A DNA stretch of 64,000 nucleotides from Buxus sempervirens (Eukaryota > Streptophyta > Magnoliopsida > Buxales > Buxaceae), in assembly GCA_947561395.2 (NCBI GenBank), contig OX387193.1, positions 17,244,534-17,308,533 on the forward strand, given 5' to 3'. The position numbers and the translations under genes were made by a program. Under the pieces are notes generated by a model, which saw nothing but the letters and a program-made list of their open reading frames with translations, was not told the origin of the DNA and ran no database searches. Position 1 is the first letter of the stretch. Every line of letters starts with the position of its first letter. Shown here piece by piece: positions 23,339-34,209 of the stretch.

Positions 23339-24793
23339 CTAGAGATTTAAGCCTTTTGGTGTTTTAGTTCATGTTTTTGATATTTTCTGATTTGCTTGCT
23401 ATTTTGTGTTCTTAAGCATGTTGAGTATGTTTTAAATCTGAATTATTGCTTAAGAATTCATGGAGGTAGAAACATACTTAATTTTGATTTATAGGAGTGT
23501 TTCTACAAACATGCTAGGGGAGGTTCGTTTTGCTGAACCATGCTTATTTTTGCTATATTTTTATAATAGCATGTTTTAATTTTCAGCATGATCTCCATGA
23601 TGATTTTGGGTGTATAACATGATCATATGTTTGCATGATAGATGATTTTTTTTATGAGCATGTTTTAGGTGCTATAGGATTGCTTTATTTACTTGTTTAT
23701 TTTAAACATGATTTCCTATTATGCCTTGGTTTGTTTATGCATGGCTGCGAAAAGAGTGGCAAGGGTTTGGGACGTTGTGAATGCACCCAATTTTTACAAT
23801 GCACTATGCACATTTATTTTTTTTACACAGCCTACCCTTAACCTATAGGAAGTTGAACCCGAATGTGTGTAGCTTGGCGCAACGAGGTCGATACTTCGGA
23901 AAGGGAAAGTGAAAACATTCACCTTAGAACTTTGAGCTAATGATGTGATGATAATGTGGATCTGGGATTCTGGTCATCACTAGGCTTGAGTGCTAAGTTG
24001 CTATTAAGCCAAAATTCAAAACCCCTACGCTTGAAGGTGGAGTTACACGTTTTTGGCTAAAGTATACAATTACGTAGGGATATAGGTTTGTATGATTGTG
24101 GGAAGGCCGTGTGCATGGCTTACAAACCAGGGCATAATGCGGATGTCATATTGAAGGTAAACAAGGTAACAAGGTAATCCTATTGCTTTGCATTATTATC
24201 ATGTCATAGGGGTGTCATGGTGCTCATTGGTTGGGGACAAAATTGGTCCCAAATATGTCTGTTCTTAAGCATGGTGTAGCCCATTGGAAGAGTCTCCAAC
24301 TCTGTTTAGAATCAATCCTACCCAAGGTTTGCACAAGAGGTAACAAAAGGGTACCAAATTATGAGTATCGTGTCAATTTGGAGGGTACATGTGTTTTAGC
24401 AAAAAGGTCAAAGTCCACTTTAGGACAGTTTAGAAGCTCTGCAATGGGTGAACCGTATGTTTGGATGAGCAATCAAAGTGATCAAACCATGTAAAAACGG
24501 AAAAAACATAAAAGAGCTCCGTAAAACCGCATTTAGTACACGGGCTGGGCTCGCCCATATTGGTTATACGGGCTAGGCTCGCCCGTGTTGGTCATACGGT
24601 CACGGCTTGCTCGTAATATGAACACGGGCAAGGCTGGACCGTGGTGAATATACGGTTTTCTCGGAGGATTCAACTTTAATCAGTTTTTCTTACTAAAATC
24701 TTCCTTTAACCCTTAAATAATAATAAAGGGAAACAAGTTTGAATAAAATGCTTCAAAAAAATAAAAATAAAAAATAATTGAATAAAAAAAATG
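23339..24793 (+). other. Element B leader, upstream part
   Basis: This is untranslated leader with no convincing gene; short ORFs such as 23635-23841 and 24231-24494 have no recognisable domain. It holds a five-start 28-bp palindrome array at 24540-24657. The same leader is repeated almost unchanged at 45951-47440, including those short ORFs, which shows recent duplication rather than coding selection. Confidence 0.7.
24540..24657 (+). repeat. 28-bp-period palindrome array in element B leader
   Basis: ACGGGC or ACGGTC starts occur at 24540, 24568, 24596, 24624 and 24652, each exactly 28 bp apart. Units carry GCCC(G/A)T, CTCGTA or GACCGT as the opposing arm, for example ACGGGCTAGGCTCGCCCGT. 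The copy after LTR2 is at about 47171-47290. Confidence 0.85.
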
Positions 24794-25815
24794 TGAGAGA
24801 AAGGTTCCTTGGGCTTCTGAAAGCCTTTGAATTTCAGACTTTTTCAAAACTCCTGGGCCTCTAAAAGCTTTTGAATTTCAGATTTTTCAAAAATCCTTGG
24901 GCCTCTGAAAGCCTTTGAATTTCAGACTTTTTATCAAAAAATCCTTGGGCCTCTGAAAGCCTTTGAATTTCAGACTTTTTTCTTTTGGGCCTCTGAAAGC
25001 CTTTGAATTTCAGATCTTTTGGGCCTCTGAAAGCCTTTGAATTTCAGACCTTTTTCTTTTGGGCCTCTGAAAGCCTTTGAATTTCAGATCTTTTGGGCCT
25101 CTGAAAGCCTTTGAATTTCAGACCTTTTTCTTTTGGGCCTCTGAAAGCCTTTGAATTTCAAATCTTTGGGCCTCTGAAAGCCTTTGAATTTCAGACCTTT
25201 TTCTTTTGGGCCTCTGAAAGCCTTTGAATTTCAGACCTTTTTCTTTTGGGCCTCTGAAAGCCTTTGAATTTCAGACCTTTTTCTTTTGGGCCTCTGAAAG
25301 CCTTTGAATTTCAGATCTTTTGGGCCTCTGAAAGCCTTTGAATTTCAGACCTTTTTCTTTTGGGCCTCTGAAAGCCTTTGAATTTCAGACCTTTTTCTTT
25401 TGGGCCTCTGAAAGCCTTTGAATTTCAGACCTTTTTCTTTTGGGCCTCTGAAAGCCTTTGAATTTCAGATCTTTTGGGCCTCTGAAAGCCTTTGAATTTC
25501 ATACCTTTTTCTTTTGGGCCTCTGAAAGCCTTTGAATTTCAGACCTTTTTTTGGGCCTCTGAAAGCCTTTGAATTTCAGATCTTTGGGCCTCTGAAAGCC
25601 TTTGAATTTCAGACTTTTTCTCAAAAACTCTTTGGGCCTCTGAAAGCCTTTGAATTTCAGACTTTTATCAAAAACCCTCGGGCCTCTGAAAGCCTTTGAA
25701 TTTCAGACCTTTTCCAAAAGTATCCTTGGGCCTCTGAAAGCCTTTGAATTTCAGACCTTTTTCAAAAAACCCCCCGGGCCTCTGAAGGCCTTTGAATTTC
25801 AGATCTTTCTCTCTT
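24794..25815 (+). repeat. Leader tandem repeat, about 25 units of 34-48 bp
   Basis: The core GGGCCTCTGAAAGCC followed by TTTGAATTTCAG is repeated about 25 times with variable T-rich spacers (CTTTTT, TCAAAAAATCC, ATCTTTT). Each unit contains CTGAAA...TTTCAG, a 6-bp inverted repeat around 9 bases, so the RNA could form a row of small hairpins. The duplicated leader (47441-47699) keeps only six units and includes one unit variant not found at the same place here. Confidence 0.93.
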
Positions 25816-26056
25816 TTTTGTGGGACCTGTTGGAAGCCCTAGAATATTCCAACAATTCAATTCAAAAAAAAACAAAAAAAAAAGAAGCAAATAAAGAAAA
25901 AAATCCAAACTCGTGTTCACCCAGCTTGCACATAGGCATTTATAGGCATGTGAATGAGATTAATTGGGCACTGATTTTTTTCTTTCTTTATTTTTTTTGC
26001 CAGGTACCAATACACTTGCAATCATAGCTCCTGTAACCAGATCAAGAGCTTGCGCC
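25816..26056 (+). other. Leader end with possible splice acceptor before gag
   Basis: A pyrimidine-rich run ending TTTTTTTTGCCAG at about 26003 looks like a 3' splice site about 53 bp upstream of the first plausible gag ATG (26057). A spliced leader would remove the hairpin repeats from gag mRNA. No donor was identified, so this is a suggestion only. Confidence 0.35.
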
Positions 26057-29000
26057 ATGAATCCCATTGAAGACGAAGCTAATGTTCCTCACCCAGATAT
26101 CGTCTTGTTACAAGAGCAAGTGGCAGGACTAGCCCGAATGCTAGAGAACATACTGTCAGTACAAGCTCAACAAGTGCAGGCCCAACAAATGCAGGCCCAG
26201 AACCAAGCATCCACTTCCAACCCTGCACCTCCACCCCAAATCAATATTCCACCCCCAGTGCAACCAATTCCTGAACCCATCCATGAAACCACTTATGAAC
26301 CTATGGTGACCAAGGATGAAACAGTTGAATCAAAAAAGGCTAAGGAAAAGGAAAAAATGAGGGAAGAAATGGAAAAGAAGTTCATGCAAAGACTGGAAAT
26401 GATCCATGATGAACTAAGGGAAGTAAAAGGGGTAAACAACTTTGGGGGCACCAATTTTGAAGACCTGTGCCTATACCCCAATGTTAACCTGCCGGCTAAG
26501 TTTAAGTGCCCAGACTTGGACAAGTATGATGGCACTGGTTGCCCCATGAGCCACCTAAAGTTATATTGCGGTGCCCTATGCCAGTTCGGGCAGGATGAGG
26601 GTATCTTGATCCAACTTTTCCAAATGAGCCTGACTGGAACCGCATTAAGATGGTTCGCTACTCTGGACCATGGAAAGGTCAAAAGATGAAAGGACCTAGC
26701 CGATGCCTTCCTGGATCAATACCGGTTCAATTCAGAGATAGTGCCAGACAGGTACGACGTCATGAGAATGAGCAAAGGAAGGGATGAGACTGTAAGGCAA
26801 TATGCCAAGAGGTGGAGGGAGACGGCCTCCCAGGTCAGGCCACCCATGCTAGAACAGGAAATGATTTCTACTTTCATCAGCACTTTGGGTCAACCATTCT
26901 ACAGCCACCTGGTGGGTCAGACCACCACTAATTTTGCTGCCTTGGTTCAAGTGGCTGACCGAATAGAAGACGGGATCAGGTCAGGTAAGATAATTGACCA
27001 CTCTGCCATGGTTAATCAACAAGACCCTAATCTGAAGAAAGGAAGCGGGATAAAGAAGAATGGGAACAAGAAGGAGGGTGAGGTAAATATGGTACAGCCA
27101 CCATCTGGCCCTAACAAGCCCATACAAATCAACGTACCAGCTCATTTTCCTACTCCACCTGCTCCATCTACCCCAGCCCCCATGAGGGTTAATGTTCCAG
27201 CAGCACCTTCAGACCAAAAAAGGGTTTTTACTAAGGAGGAAAAGGATGCCTATTTTGCAGCAAGGAGAAATAGGGTTTTTACCCCTATTCCCATGACTCC
27301 TTCTCAGTTGCTGCCCACTCTATTGAAAGCAGGGTATGTCATCTTAAGAGAACCTAATCCGAATGCATCCAAGGGGAGAAATTTTGACCCTTCCACCACT
27401 TGTGATTACCATATGGGAGCACCTGGGCACCCTACTGACAAGTGCTGGCCTTTGAAACATGCCATTCAGGATTTACTGGACCAGAATACCCTGTCTTTCA
27501 ATACAGGGGCTCCCAATCCTCCAAGAACCGATAATGGACAAAACCCACTGCCCCATCATCACGGGGCGGGCCCATCTAATGTCATAGGAGTCATCTCTTC
27601 TAACAAAATAACCTTTGACCCATCTCAATTAATTGCTCCCATAGGGACAACGGTCAAAGTATATTTTGACAGGAGAAATAAAGACAAAGAAGTAAATGTG
27701 ATTTCAAAGGGGGGTGATAGTGCTGCAAAGAACATTAGCTCATCTTTGGACCGGGTCTCATCCCTCATGGCCCAAATGAACATCGCCAAGCCACCTTTGG
27801 TCATTAATTACAATCCATCCACTTTTACTCCACCCATTCAAGCTAAACCACCATTAGTCATAAACTGTGACCCCCTTAGTGCATCAGTCACTTCTACAAC
27901 CCCTCAATCAAAACAACTTCCACCTTTGGTTGTTAATGTTCCTCCATCAAAACAACTTCCACCTCTGGTTATTAATGTTCCATTTACCCAGACCTCCGCA
28001 TCCAAGTCCAAACTTCCTCCATTAGTGGTAAATGTCCCTAAGCCTTCCTACTCTGAATCGGCTGTACCATGGAACTATAGCGAAGCTTTTACCACTACAT
28101 GCCCTGCAGCTGAAAGCAAGGAAGAAGTAAACCTCATGATGAGGTCAGGAAAATGTGTAGGGGTTGAAGAAAAACGAAAAGAGACAGAGAAAGAAAAGAG
28201 AGAAGAAGAAAAAAATAAAGGCAAGGCCAAGGTAGGGGAAGAGGCCCCTCAGGTAATTGACAGCGAGGCTGCTGACCTTATCAAGCTCATAAAAAAGAGT
28301 GAGTTCAATGTTGTCGAGCAGTTGATTAAAGTCCCTGCCCAGATCTCAATTCTGGGATTATTGTTAAATTCTGAAAAACATAGGGACTCCTTGTTAAGGA
28401 TACTCTAGGGGGCCCATGTGCCTAAAAATATTGAACCAGACCAACTAGGCCAGATGGTTGGTCAAATTTTATCCCACAATGTGATAACTTTTTCTGAGAC
28501 TGAAATCAGTCCAGCAGGGTACCATCATGTAGACCCATTGCACATAGCTGCACTCAGTAAGGGTTGCATGATAGACCGGGTTTTAATCGATAATGGGTCG
28601 GCTCTCAATGTCTGCCCATTGATAACCTTTGTTAAGCTCAATTTGGAGCAAAACAAAATAAAACAAAATGGAAGAATCATAAGAGCCTTTGATAGCTCTA
28701 AAACACACTCCCTAGGGGAGGTTGAACTGCCGGTCACAATTGGACCGTATATTTTTAACATCACATTTGAGGTGATGGATATACCTGCGGCCTTAAACCT
28801 ACTCCTAGGAAGGCCGTGGATTCATTCAGCTAAGGCTATACCATCTACCCTCCACCAAAGAGTTAAATATATTAGAGGGCAAAAGGTGATTACTGTCCTA
28901 GCTGAGAATTTGGATCCTCCCATGTGGTCCCCTGATGTACCCTGTATAAACATGGAAATGACTGCAGACAAGTTGACATTTCATTCTTTTCAATTTGAAG

Positions 29001-29734
29001 CTGTGAATTATATACCTGGGGGGTATCAGGAAAAAGAAGGAAAGTTAACCTGCGCTGAGAAAATGGTCAAGAATGTGCTGGAAAAGTACAACTTTCACCC
29101 TGGAAAAGGTCTGGGGGTTAATCTACAAGGAAGGATAGAACCAGTACAGATCAAGAAGATGGTTCACAGAGCAGGGTTGGGGTCCAAGCCAAGGAAATGG
29201 AGAAGACAGGGGCAGATAGAAACCATGAAATTCCCTCATATCAGGGAAACTTTTCCAAAGCTTTCTCACATGATTCAACTGTCTCCTCCTGAGGATCAGT
29301 CCAAACCTCCATACTACAATATAAATCCATTCCAAAAACCTAAATCCTCAACCGTACAACCATATGTTCCACCTCCACCTCCACAAGCATCGGGTGGGCC
29401 TGGGCCACAGGCAGAGCAAGAGCAGGACTTTTCAGAGGACATTGGAGCATTCTTTGCCATGACAGAAGGCAAACAAGAAGAAGTAGCAGAGGAGCTACCC
29501 TTTATTGATTGGGCTGCAGTAGAAGTCCCATCTGGGACCAGCCCTACAAGAGAAGCAGGCGACGCAACTCACCCAGTACTGGTGATTTCTAATGCAGACC
29601 CTGAGCTTGAGGAGCAGGCTTGTATCCCTGCCCCAGATTCTTATATTCTGAATAATTGGGAGGAAATTCCCCTTACTTTTGAAGCCGCGTTTGTTTGGCA
29701 AACAGACATGGCTTCCCAAAAAAAACTCCATTAG
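26057..29734 (+). pseudogene. Element B gag-pro polyprotein (two internal stops)
   Basis: Start ATG 26057 (MNPIEDEA) is chosen because upstream codons belong to the leader. Order: coiled-coil/Gln-rich N-terminus, Retrotrans_gag core (26450-26960), a Pro-rich linker, zinc-knuckle variant C-x2-H-x5-H-x4-C (27401-27445), repeated PPLVVNVP segments, a K/E-rich linker, aspartic protease with D-N-G at 28589-28597, and a G-patch-like motif (FHPGKGLGVNLQG, about 29093-29131). The zero frame ends at TAG 29732-29734. TGA at 26687-26689 replaces a Trp codon that A retains, and TAG at 28406-28408 replaces a Gln codon, so the polyprotein cannot be made whole. Confidence 0.9.
29718..29734 (+). promoter_or_regulatory. 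Probable -1 ribosomal frameshift site, gag-pro to pol
   Basis: The zero frame reads CAA AAA AAA CTC CAT TAG. The run of eight A residues (29718-29725) gives a classic A_AAA_AAA slippery heptamer. Slipping back one base leads into ACT CCA TTA GTG, which is the frame used by pol in element A (KKTPLVDCHFPEGFNEP). The stop lies seven bases after the A-run. Element A has the same A-run (7443-7450) but lost one C before it. Confidence 0.6.
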
Positions 29735-31087
29735 TGGAATGCCCTTTCCCTGAAGGTTTTAATGAGCCTTCGTCTTTAGGGAAAGATTTTGTAGAAGGCT
29801 CTCAAAAAACACAAAAAGATTTTCCACTTATGAACCATATAAGCAAACGGAATTGGATCAGGATGAGTATGACTTCGACCTTGAGCTCGACTTTGACCTA
29901 ATGGGGGTTGAGGAAGAGACCGAGGACGAATAAGACGACGTTCCAAAAGAAATCACATATCAATTAGAGCGTCATGAAAAGGGGGTCCAACCCAATATTG
30001 AAGAGACCATATCAATAAACCTAGGGACCGAAGATGACCCAAAAATAGTGAAGATTGGGGTATGTCTATCTGAGGTACAGCGGGAAGAAATGATACGATT
30101 CTTGGCTAATTATGATGATGTATTTGCATGGTCGTATGGGGATATGCCTGGACTAGACACAGACATGGTTGTACATAGGCTACCAATTCTGCCAGATGCT
30201 AAGCCAGTTAAACAGAAACTGAGAAGGTTAAAACCAGAATGGACTTTAAAGGTCAAAGATGAAGTGGTTAAGCAGTTCCAAGCAGGATTCTTGGCGGTTT
30301 CCACATACCCTGAATGGCTTGCAAATATAGTACCAGTGCCAAAGAAGGATGGAAAGGTCAGAATGTGCGTAGATTGTAGAGATTTGAATAAGGCAAGTCC
30401 AAAGGATGATTTTCCACTTCCACACATAGACATATTGGTGGATAACACCGCTGTACATAGCTTGTTCTCATTCATGGACGGCTTTTCTGGTTATAATCAG
30501 ATCAAGATGGCAAAGGAGGATCAAGAGAAAACGGCTTTCATTACACCTTGGGGTACCTTCCACTACACTGTCATGCCATTTGGGCTTAAGAACGCTGGGG
30601 CAACCTACCAAAGGGCCATGACAGCCTTATTCCATGATATGATCTATAAGGAGATGGAGGTCTATGTGGATGATATGATAGCCAAATCATATGAAGAAGA
30701 AGACCACCTGATCAACTTGAAGAAGGTGTTTGACCGGCTCAGAAGATACAGTCTAAGGCTTAACCCTACAAAATGCGTCTTTGGAGCTATATCAGGAAAA
30801 TTGTTGGGCTTTATAGTAAGCAGAAGGGGAATTGAGATTGACCCAGCCAAAGCAAAAGCAATCATTGAAATGCCATCACCTAAAACGGAGAAGGAAGTTT
30901 GTTGTTTTCTTGGAAGAATTCAGTACATAAGCCGGTTCATAGCATAGCTTACTGCTATCTGTGAACCGATTTTCAAGCTTCTGAGAAAGAATAACCCGAC
31001 GGTCTGGAATGACGATTGCCAGGAAGCCTTTGACACAATAAAGGAGTATTTATTGAACCCACCTGTGCTAGTGCCACCAACTCCAGG
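29735..31087 (+). pseudogene. Element B pol, N-terminal linker and reverse transcriptase
   Basis: The acidic linker (DEYDFDLELDFDLMG) is followed by RT: VFAWSYGDMPGLD, KKDGKVRMCVDCRDLNKASP, FSFMDGFSGYNQI, MPFGLKNAGATYQRAMTALF, catalytic YVDDMIAKSYEEEDHL (about 30660-30700) and KCVFGAISGKLLGFIVSRRG. Damage: a 43-bp segment present in A (after GATTTT, A about 7549-7591) is missing near 29823, which shifts the frame; TAA at 29931-29933 stands where A has Glu; TAG at 30945-30947 stands where A has Gln. S4 then splits the gene at 31088. Confidence 0.9.
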
Positions 31088-34000
31088 TGTGCACGCATGG
31101 GAAACGCGGCACGGGGTAAATCGGAGTCGCCACCGCCTGATGGGGTGTAGGCGGACACCTGGGTGCCTAATCTTGTCTATTAGGGCTTTTGGTCTGCGGC
31201 TTTGAGATTCTAAGTAGGGTCTCGGTTGTGGTCCGGGGAAGTCCGTAGACACCCCGGTCCACCCCGTCGGGTGACGGGTCCCTTAGGTGTATCCTGGTTT
31301 GAGTCAGTTTATTTTGGTCTCACCTGATTCCTAATCCGATATGCAGTTTGGTTAAGTCTGGCGGGACCACCTGAGTGGTGTGGGTCCCTTTAATTGCTTT
31401 TATCTTGATTACTTAGGTGATCTGAGTCTGGTTGGGTGGGCCCCGTTGGAAGGCCCACGGTATCCTTGGTGGGCTTAGTCAAGCCCGTGTGCCCTTGTGG
31501 GCCTTGGCCTATCCTAGGAGGCCCTTTGGGCTTTGGTTGGTGCATTGATTTTACTTTAGATTCAGATTTGAAGATTAAGTGTTTTTCATGCACAAGTGGG
31601 CCGGACTGGTTTGTGGGCCCCTTAGGTGGGCCCACGTGGTGGCCAAGTATTTTTTATTGGATTTATCTTTTTAATTTTGCCAAAGTGGTTTGGACACTGG
31701 GCTTGGGGCCCGCAGTCCAAATCTGGGCTTGTAAGCCCAAGTTACCAGAAGTTAGGGTTTGCACCCTTCCTTGGTTCGGTTGGTGGGCTTTGGCGAGCCC
31801 GGTAGGCCAAACCACGCCAATCCATGCATCAATTTCACATAACAAGGCTCGGGTGGGCCGCATTGGGTTTGGCCCGCCCGGTTCAAATTGTTCGTTTTTA
31901 CTTAAGTTATTTAATGGCATGCTTTGGTGCTTATTGGGCTGGGTGGGCCCCGTTGGAAGGCCCACTGGAAATCGAGTTGGACCGGGGGTCCAAGTCCCAC
32001 GTTGGGTTCCCGGGTGACCCAGAAACCCTATTGGTTTATCCGGTTCGGTTCGGAAATGGCATTCATATCTAGCAATAATCACAGAAAAAAAAAACACACA
32101 AGATGGACACTCTGTCAGAAAAAAAACTGGCTCATTGTGCTGGCTCATTTTGGGAATTTTCAAAAAAAATAACAATTCGGCCTGTTTTGGACCTGGCGCT
32201 CACTTCCTGAAGTGAGCGCCAGATGGGCGCCAGAATTTGGTAAAATTTTGACCTAGCGCTCACCCGATACTAAGTGAGCACGAGCTGGGCAGGAGGTGAG
32301 CGCGAGATGGGCGTGAGATGGGCGCCAGAATTTGTGCATGGTTTTAAGTGGGCGCCAAGTGGGCGCCAGCTCGGCGGGAAGTGAGATGAAAGGGGCGCCC
32401 ACTTCCTAAGTGAGCGCCAAGTGGGCGGCAGCTCACTGCGATTTTCAACTCTCTGTTTTTTTGAGATCTCCAACTCTGGCCGATTTTTTCCGGTCTGTAA
32501 CTGTTCCACTAGCCTCCTAACATGCCCAGAACACCTCCCAACTAATTTTGGATTTAATCTAAACGCATTTTATTTCAAGTTTTGAAAACTCAGAAAACTC
32601 ACAATGCAACCATGCATTCAAATAATATGCCCAGGACACTTCCCTGGGCTTCGACCACTCCCCAGAAGGCACTCACACTTGTATTCAAATTAACTAAAAT
32701 ACTTCATCCCACAACTCCCAATCTCTTTAAAAGGAAAAGAAACCAAACCCAATAAAAAACAAACAGCTACAGATGCATTAACAGCTTATAAAAAAGGGGG
32801 GGTGATGGGAGCGTGCTCAAGGGTGCACAAACAGCAAATAGCATGTTAGCAAGTCCAGCACAACAAAAACAAAGAAAACAACATGCAGACATTACATGCA
32901 CTTTCATCCACAGACTGGTCCTTCAAGCAGGCATACTAACATCCGAAGAAGGGAATGAGGAGGGGGGTTTACAGGGATACAATGGATGAAGGGAACTGGG
33001 GAACATGCTCCCTTTTCGGCTCGAGCAACACACGCATCTACCTCTTCCTTACTTGGTGGTCTTCATCAGAGGGAGGTGAAAAGAAAGAAAAAAAATGGCA
33101 AGCTTTGCAGTGGTCCTATACCACCGAATAAGACCGGCTTACGAAAAAACATGCATACTCATATATGTATAACCCAATGTAACAGGGATGTTTACCTGGT
33201 GGTTCTTGAGTTCTGGAGCAGAGTGGGGGAGCCTCCTCGAAGGCGGACAGCAGCTGGAGCCTCCTCTTTACAGCACCGACAGTAGCAAGCCTCCACTGGT
33301 TTAGGTTGAGCAAAAAACCTTTCGAACCCTCCCAAAAATCCCAACACTTAGCTTTTTTTTCGAAAAATCTTCCAACCCCCTTGCGCGAGATTTCGCGCGG
33401 CTTATATAAGGGAAAAACAAAGGGGGCGCCCACTTGCTTGCCACGTCCGCGCGAGCGGCATAATGATGAAAATCATTTAATGCCGCCGCTCGCCGGTCGT
33501 AAAAATCTAAAAAATTCGGATTTAACCCCTGGCAATTTTTGGTTTAATCCGATATTCTCGGATTTTTACAGATTTAGTCCCTGGGATATTTCTAATGTTT
33601 GGATATTTACGAATTTGATCCCCGAGATATTTTCCTGCGCAACTAACCACGTGTGCAGCTTTTTGCCACGTGCGCAGATTGCCGGTTTTGCTGCTTGAGA
33701 ATTTTGTCAGCTCATATTTTCCTCATCCGGACTCCGATCTGGGCAAACTTAGTTTCATTAGAATCGTATCGGAGCCCTCCATCCCATGACCTAGGGGTAG
33801 GCCTCCGGATCGGATTTTAGCAGAAAGTCAACTTTTGGCTCTGCTCAAGTTTGACTCCCCGCAGAACCTTCATCCGGACCCCGATTCCTACAAACTCAGT
33901 TGCGTTGGAACCGTGTCGAGATTCTCTATCCAATGACCTAGAGGTAGGCCTCTGGATCGGATTTTAGCAGAAAGTCAACTTTTGGCTTCGCCCAAGTTTG

Positions 34001-34209
34001 ACCGCCCGCAGAACCTTCATCCGGACCCTGATTCCTGCAAACTCAATTGCGTTGGAACCGTGTTGAGATTCTCTATCCAATGACATAAAGCGAGGTGGCC
34101 AATTTTCACTTGATCAAAAAGTCAACTTTTCACCCCTTAGGGTTTGACTTTCTGTCCAGGGTTTGCATTTTTTGGTTTTTTCGGGGAGCGCAAAAATGAG
34201 GTGCTTACA
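31088..34209 (-). mobile_element. S-family solo LTR, copy S4 (minus strand)
   Basis: A 3122-bp insertion reads on the minus strand from TGTAAGCACCTC (34209) to GCGTGCACA (31088). It splits element B pol between PPTPG and GRPLILYLSVLET. The 5' flank CCAGG (31083-31087) recurs at 34213-34217, three bases beyond the terminal CA, so the target duplication is shifted or imperfect. It has the repeated GGTTCCAACGCAA block, the G-box pair (33648-33673), a TATA box (minus, 33401-33408) and a palindromic island (32193-32440). No coding domains are seen. Confidence 0.87.
32193..32440. repeat. GTGAGCGCC palindromic island in S4
   Basis: It opens with a perfect 30-bp palindrome with 14-bp arms CTGGCGCTCACTTC/GAAGTGAGCGCCAG around CT (32193-32222). 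Repeated GTGAGCGCC, GATGGGCGCCAG and AAGTGGGCGCC units on both strands follow. It lies at the relative position that holds TATCCGG arrays in S2 and GCGCGAGG motifs in S3. Confidence 0.85.

Noticed and set aside
23635-24494. Small leader ORFs (23635-23841, 24231-24494)
   Set aside because: Their identity with 46267-46473 and 46863-47126 comes from recent duplication of the leader; no domain is seen.
25650-26027. ORF made of GPLKAFEFQ repeats
   Set aside because: It is a translation of the leader tandem repeat and is not kept in the duplicated leader.
28406-28408. TAG as a programmed gag/pro readthrough codon
   Set aside because: Element A has CAG there, and the position is within a conserved segment rather than at a domain boundary.
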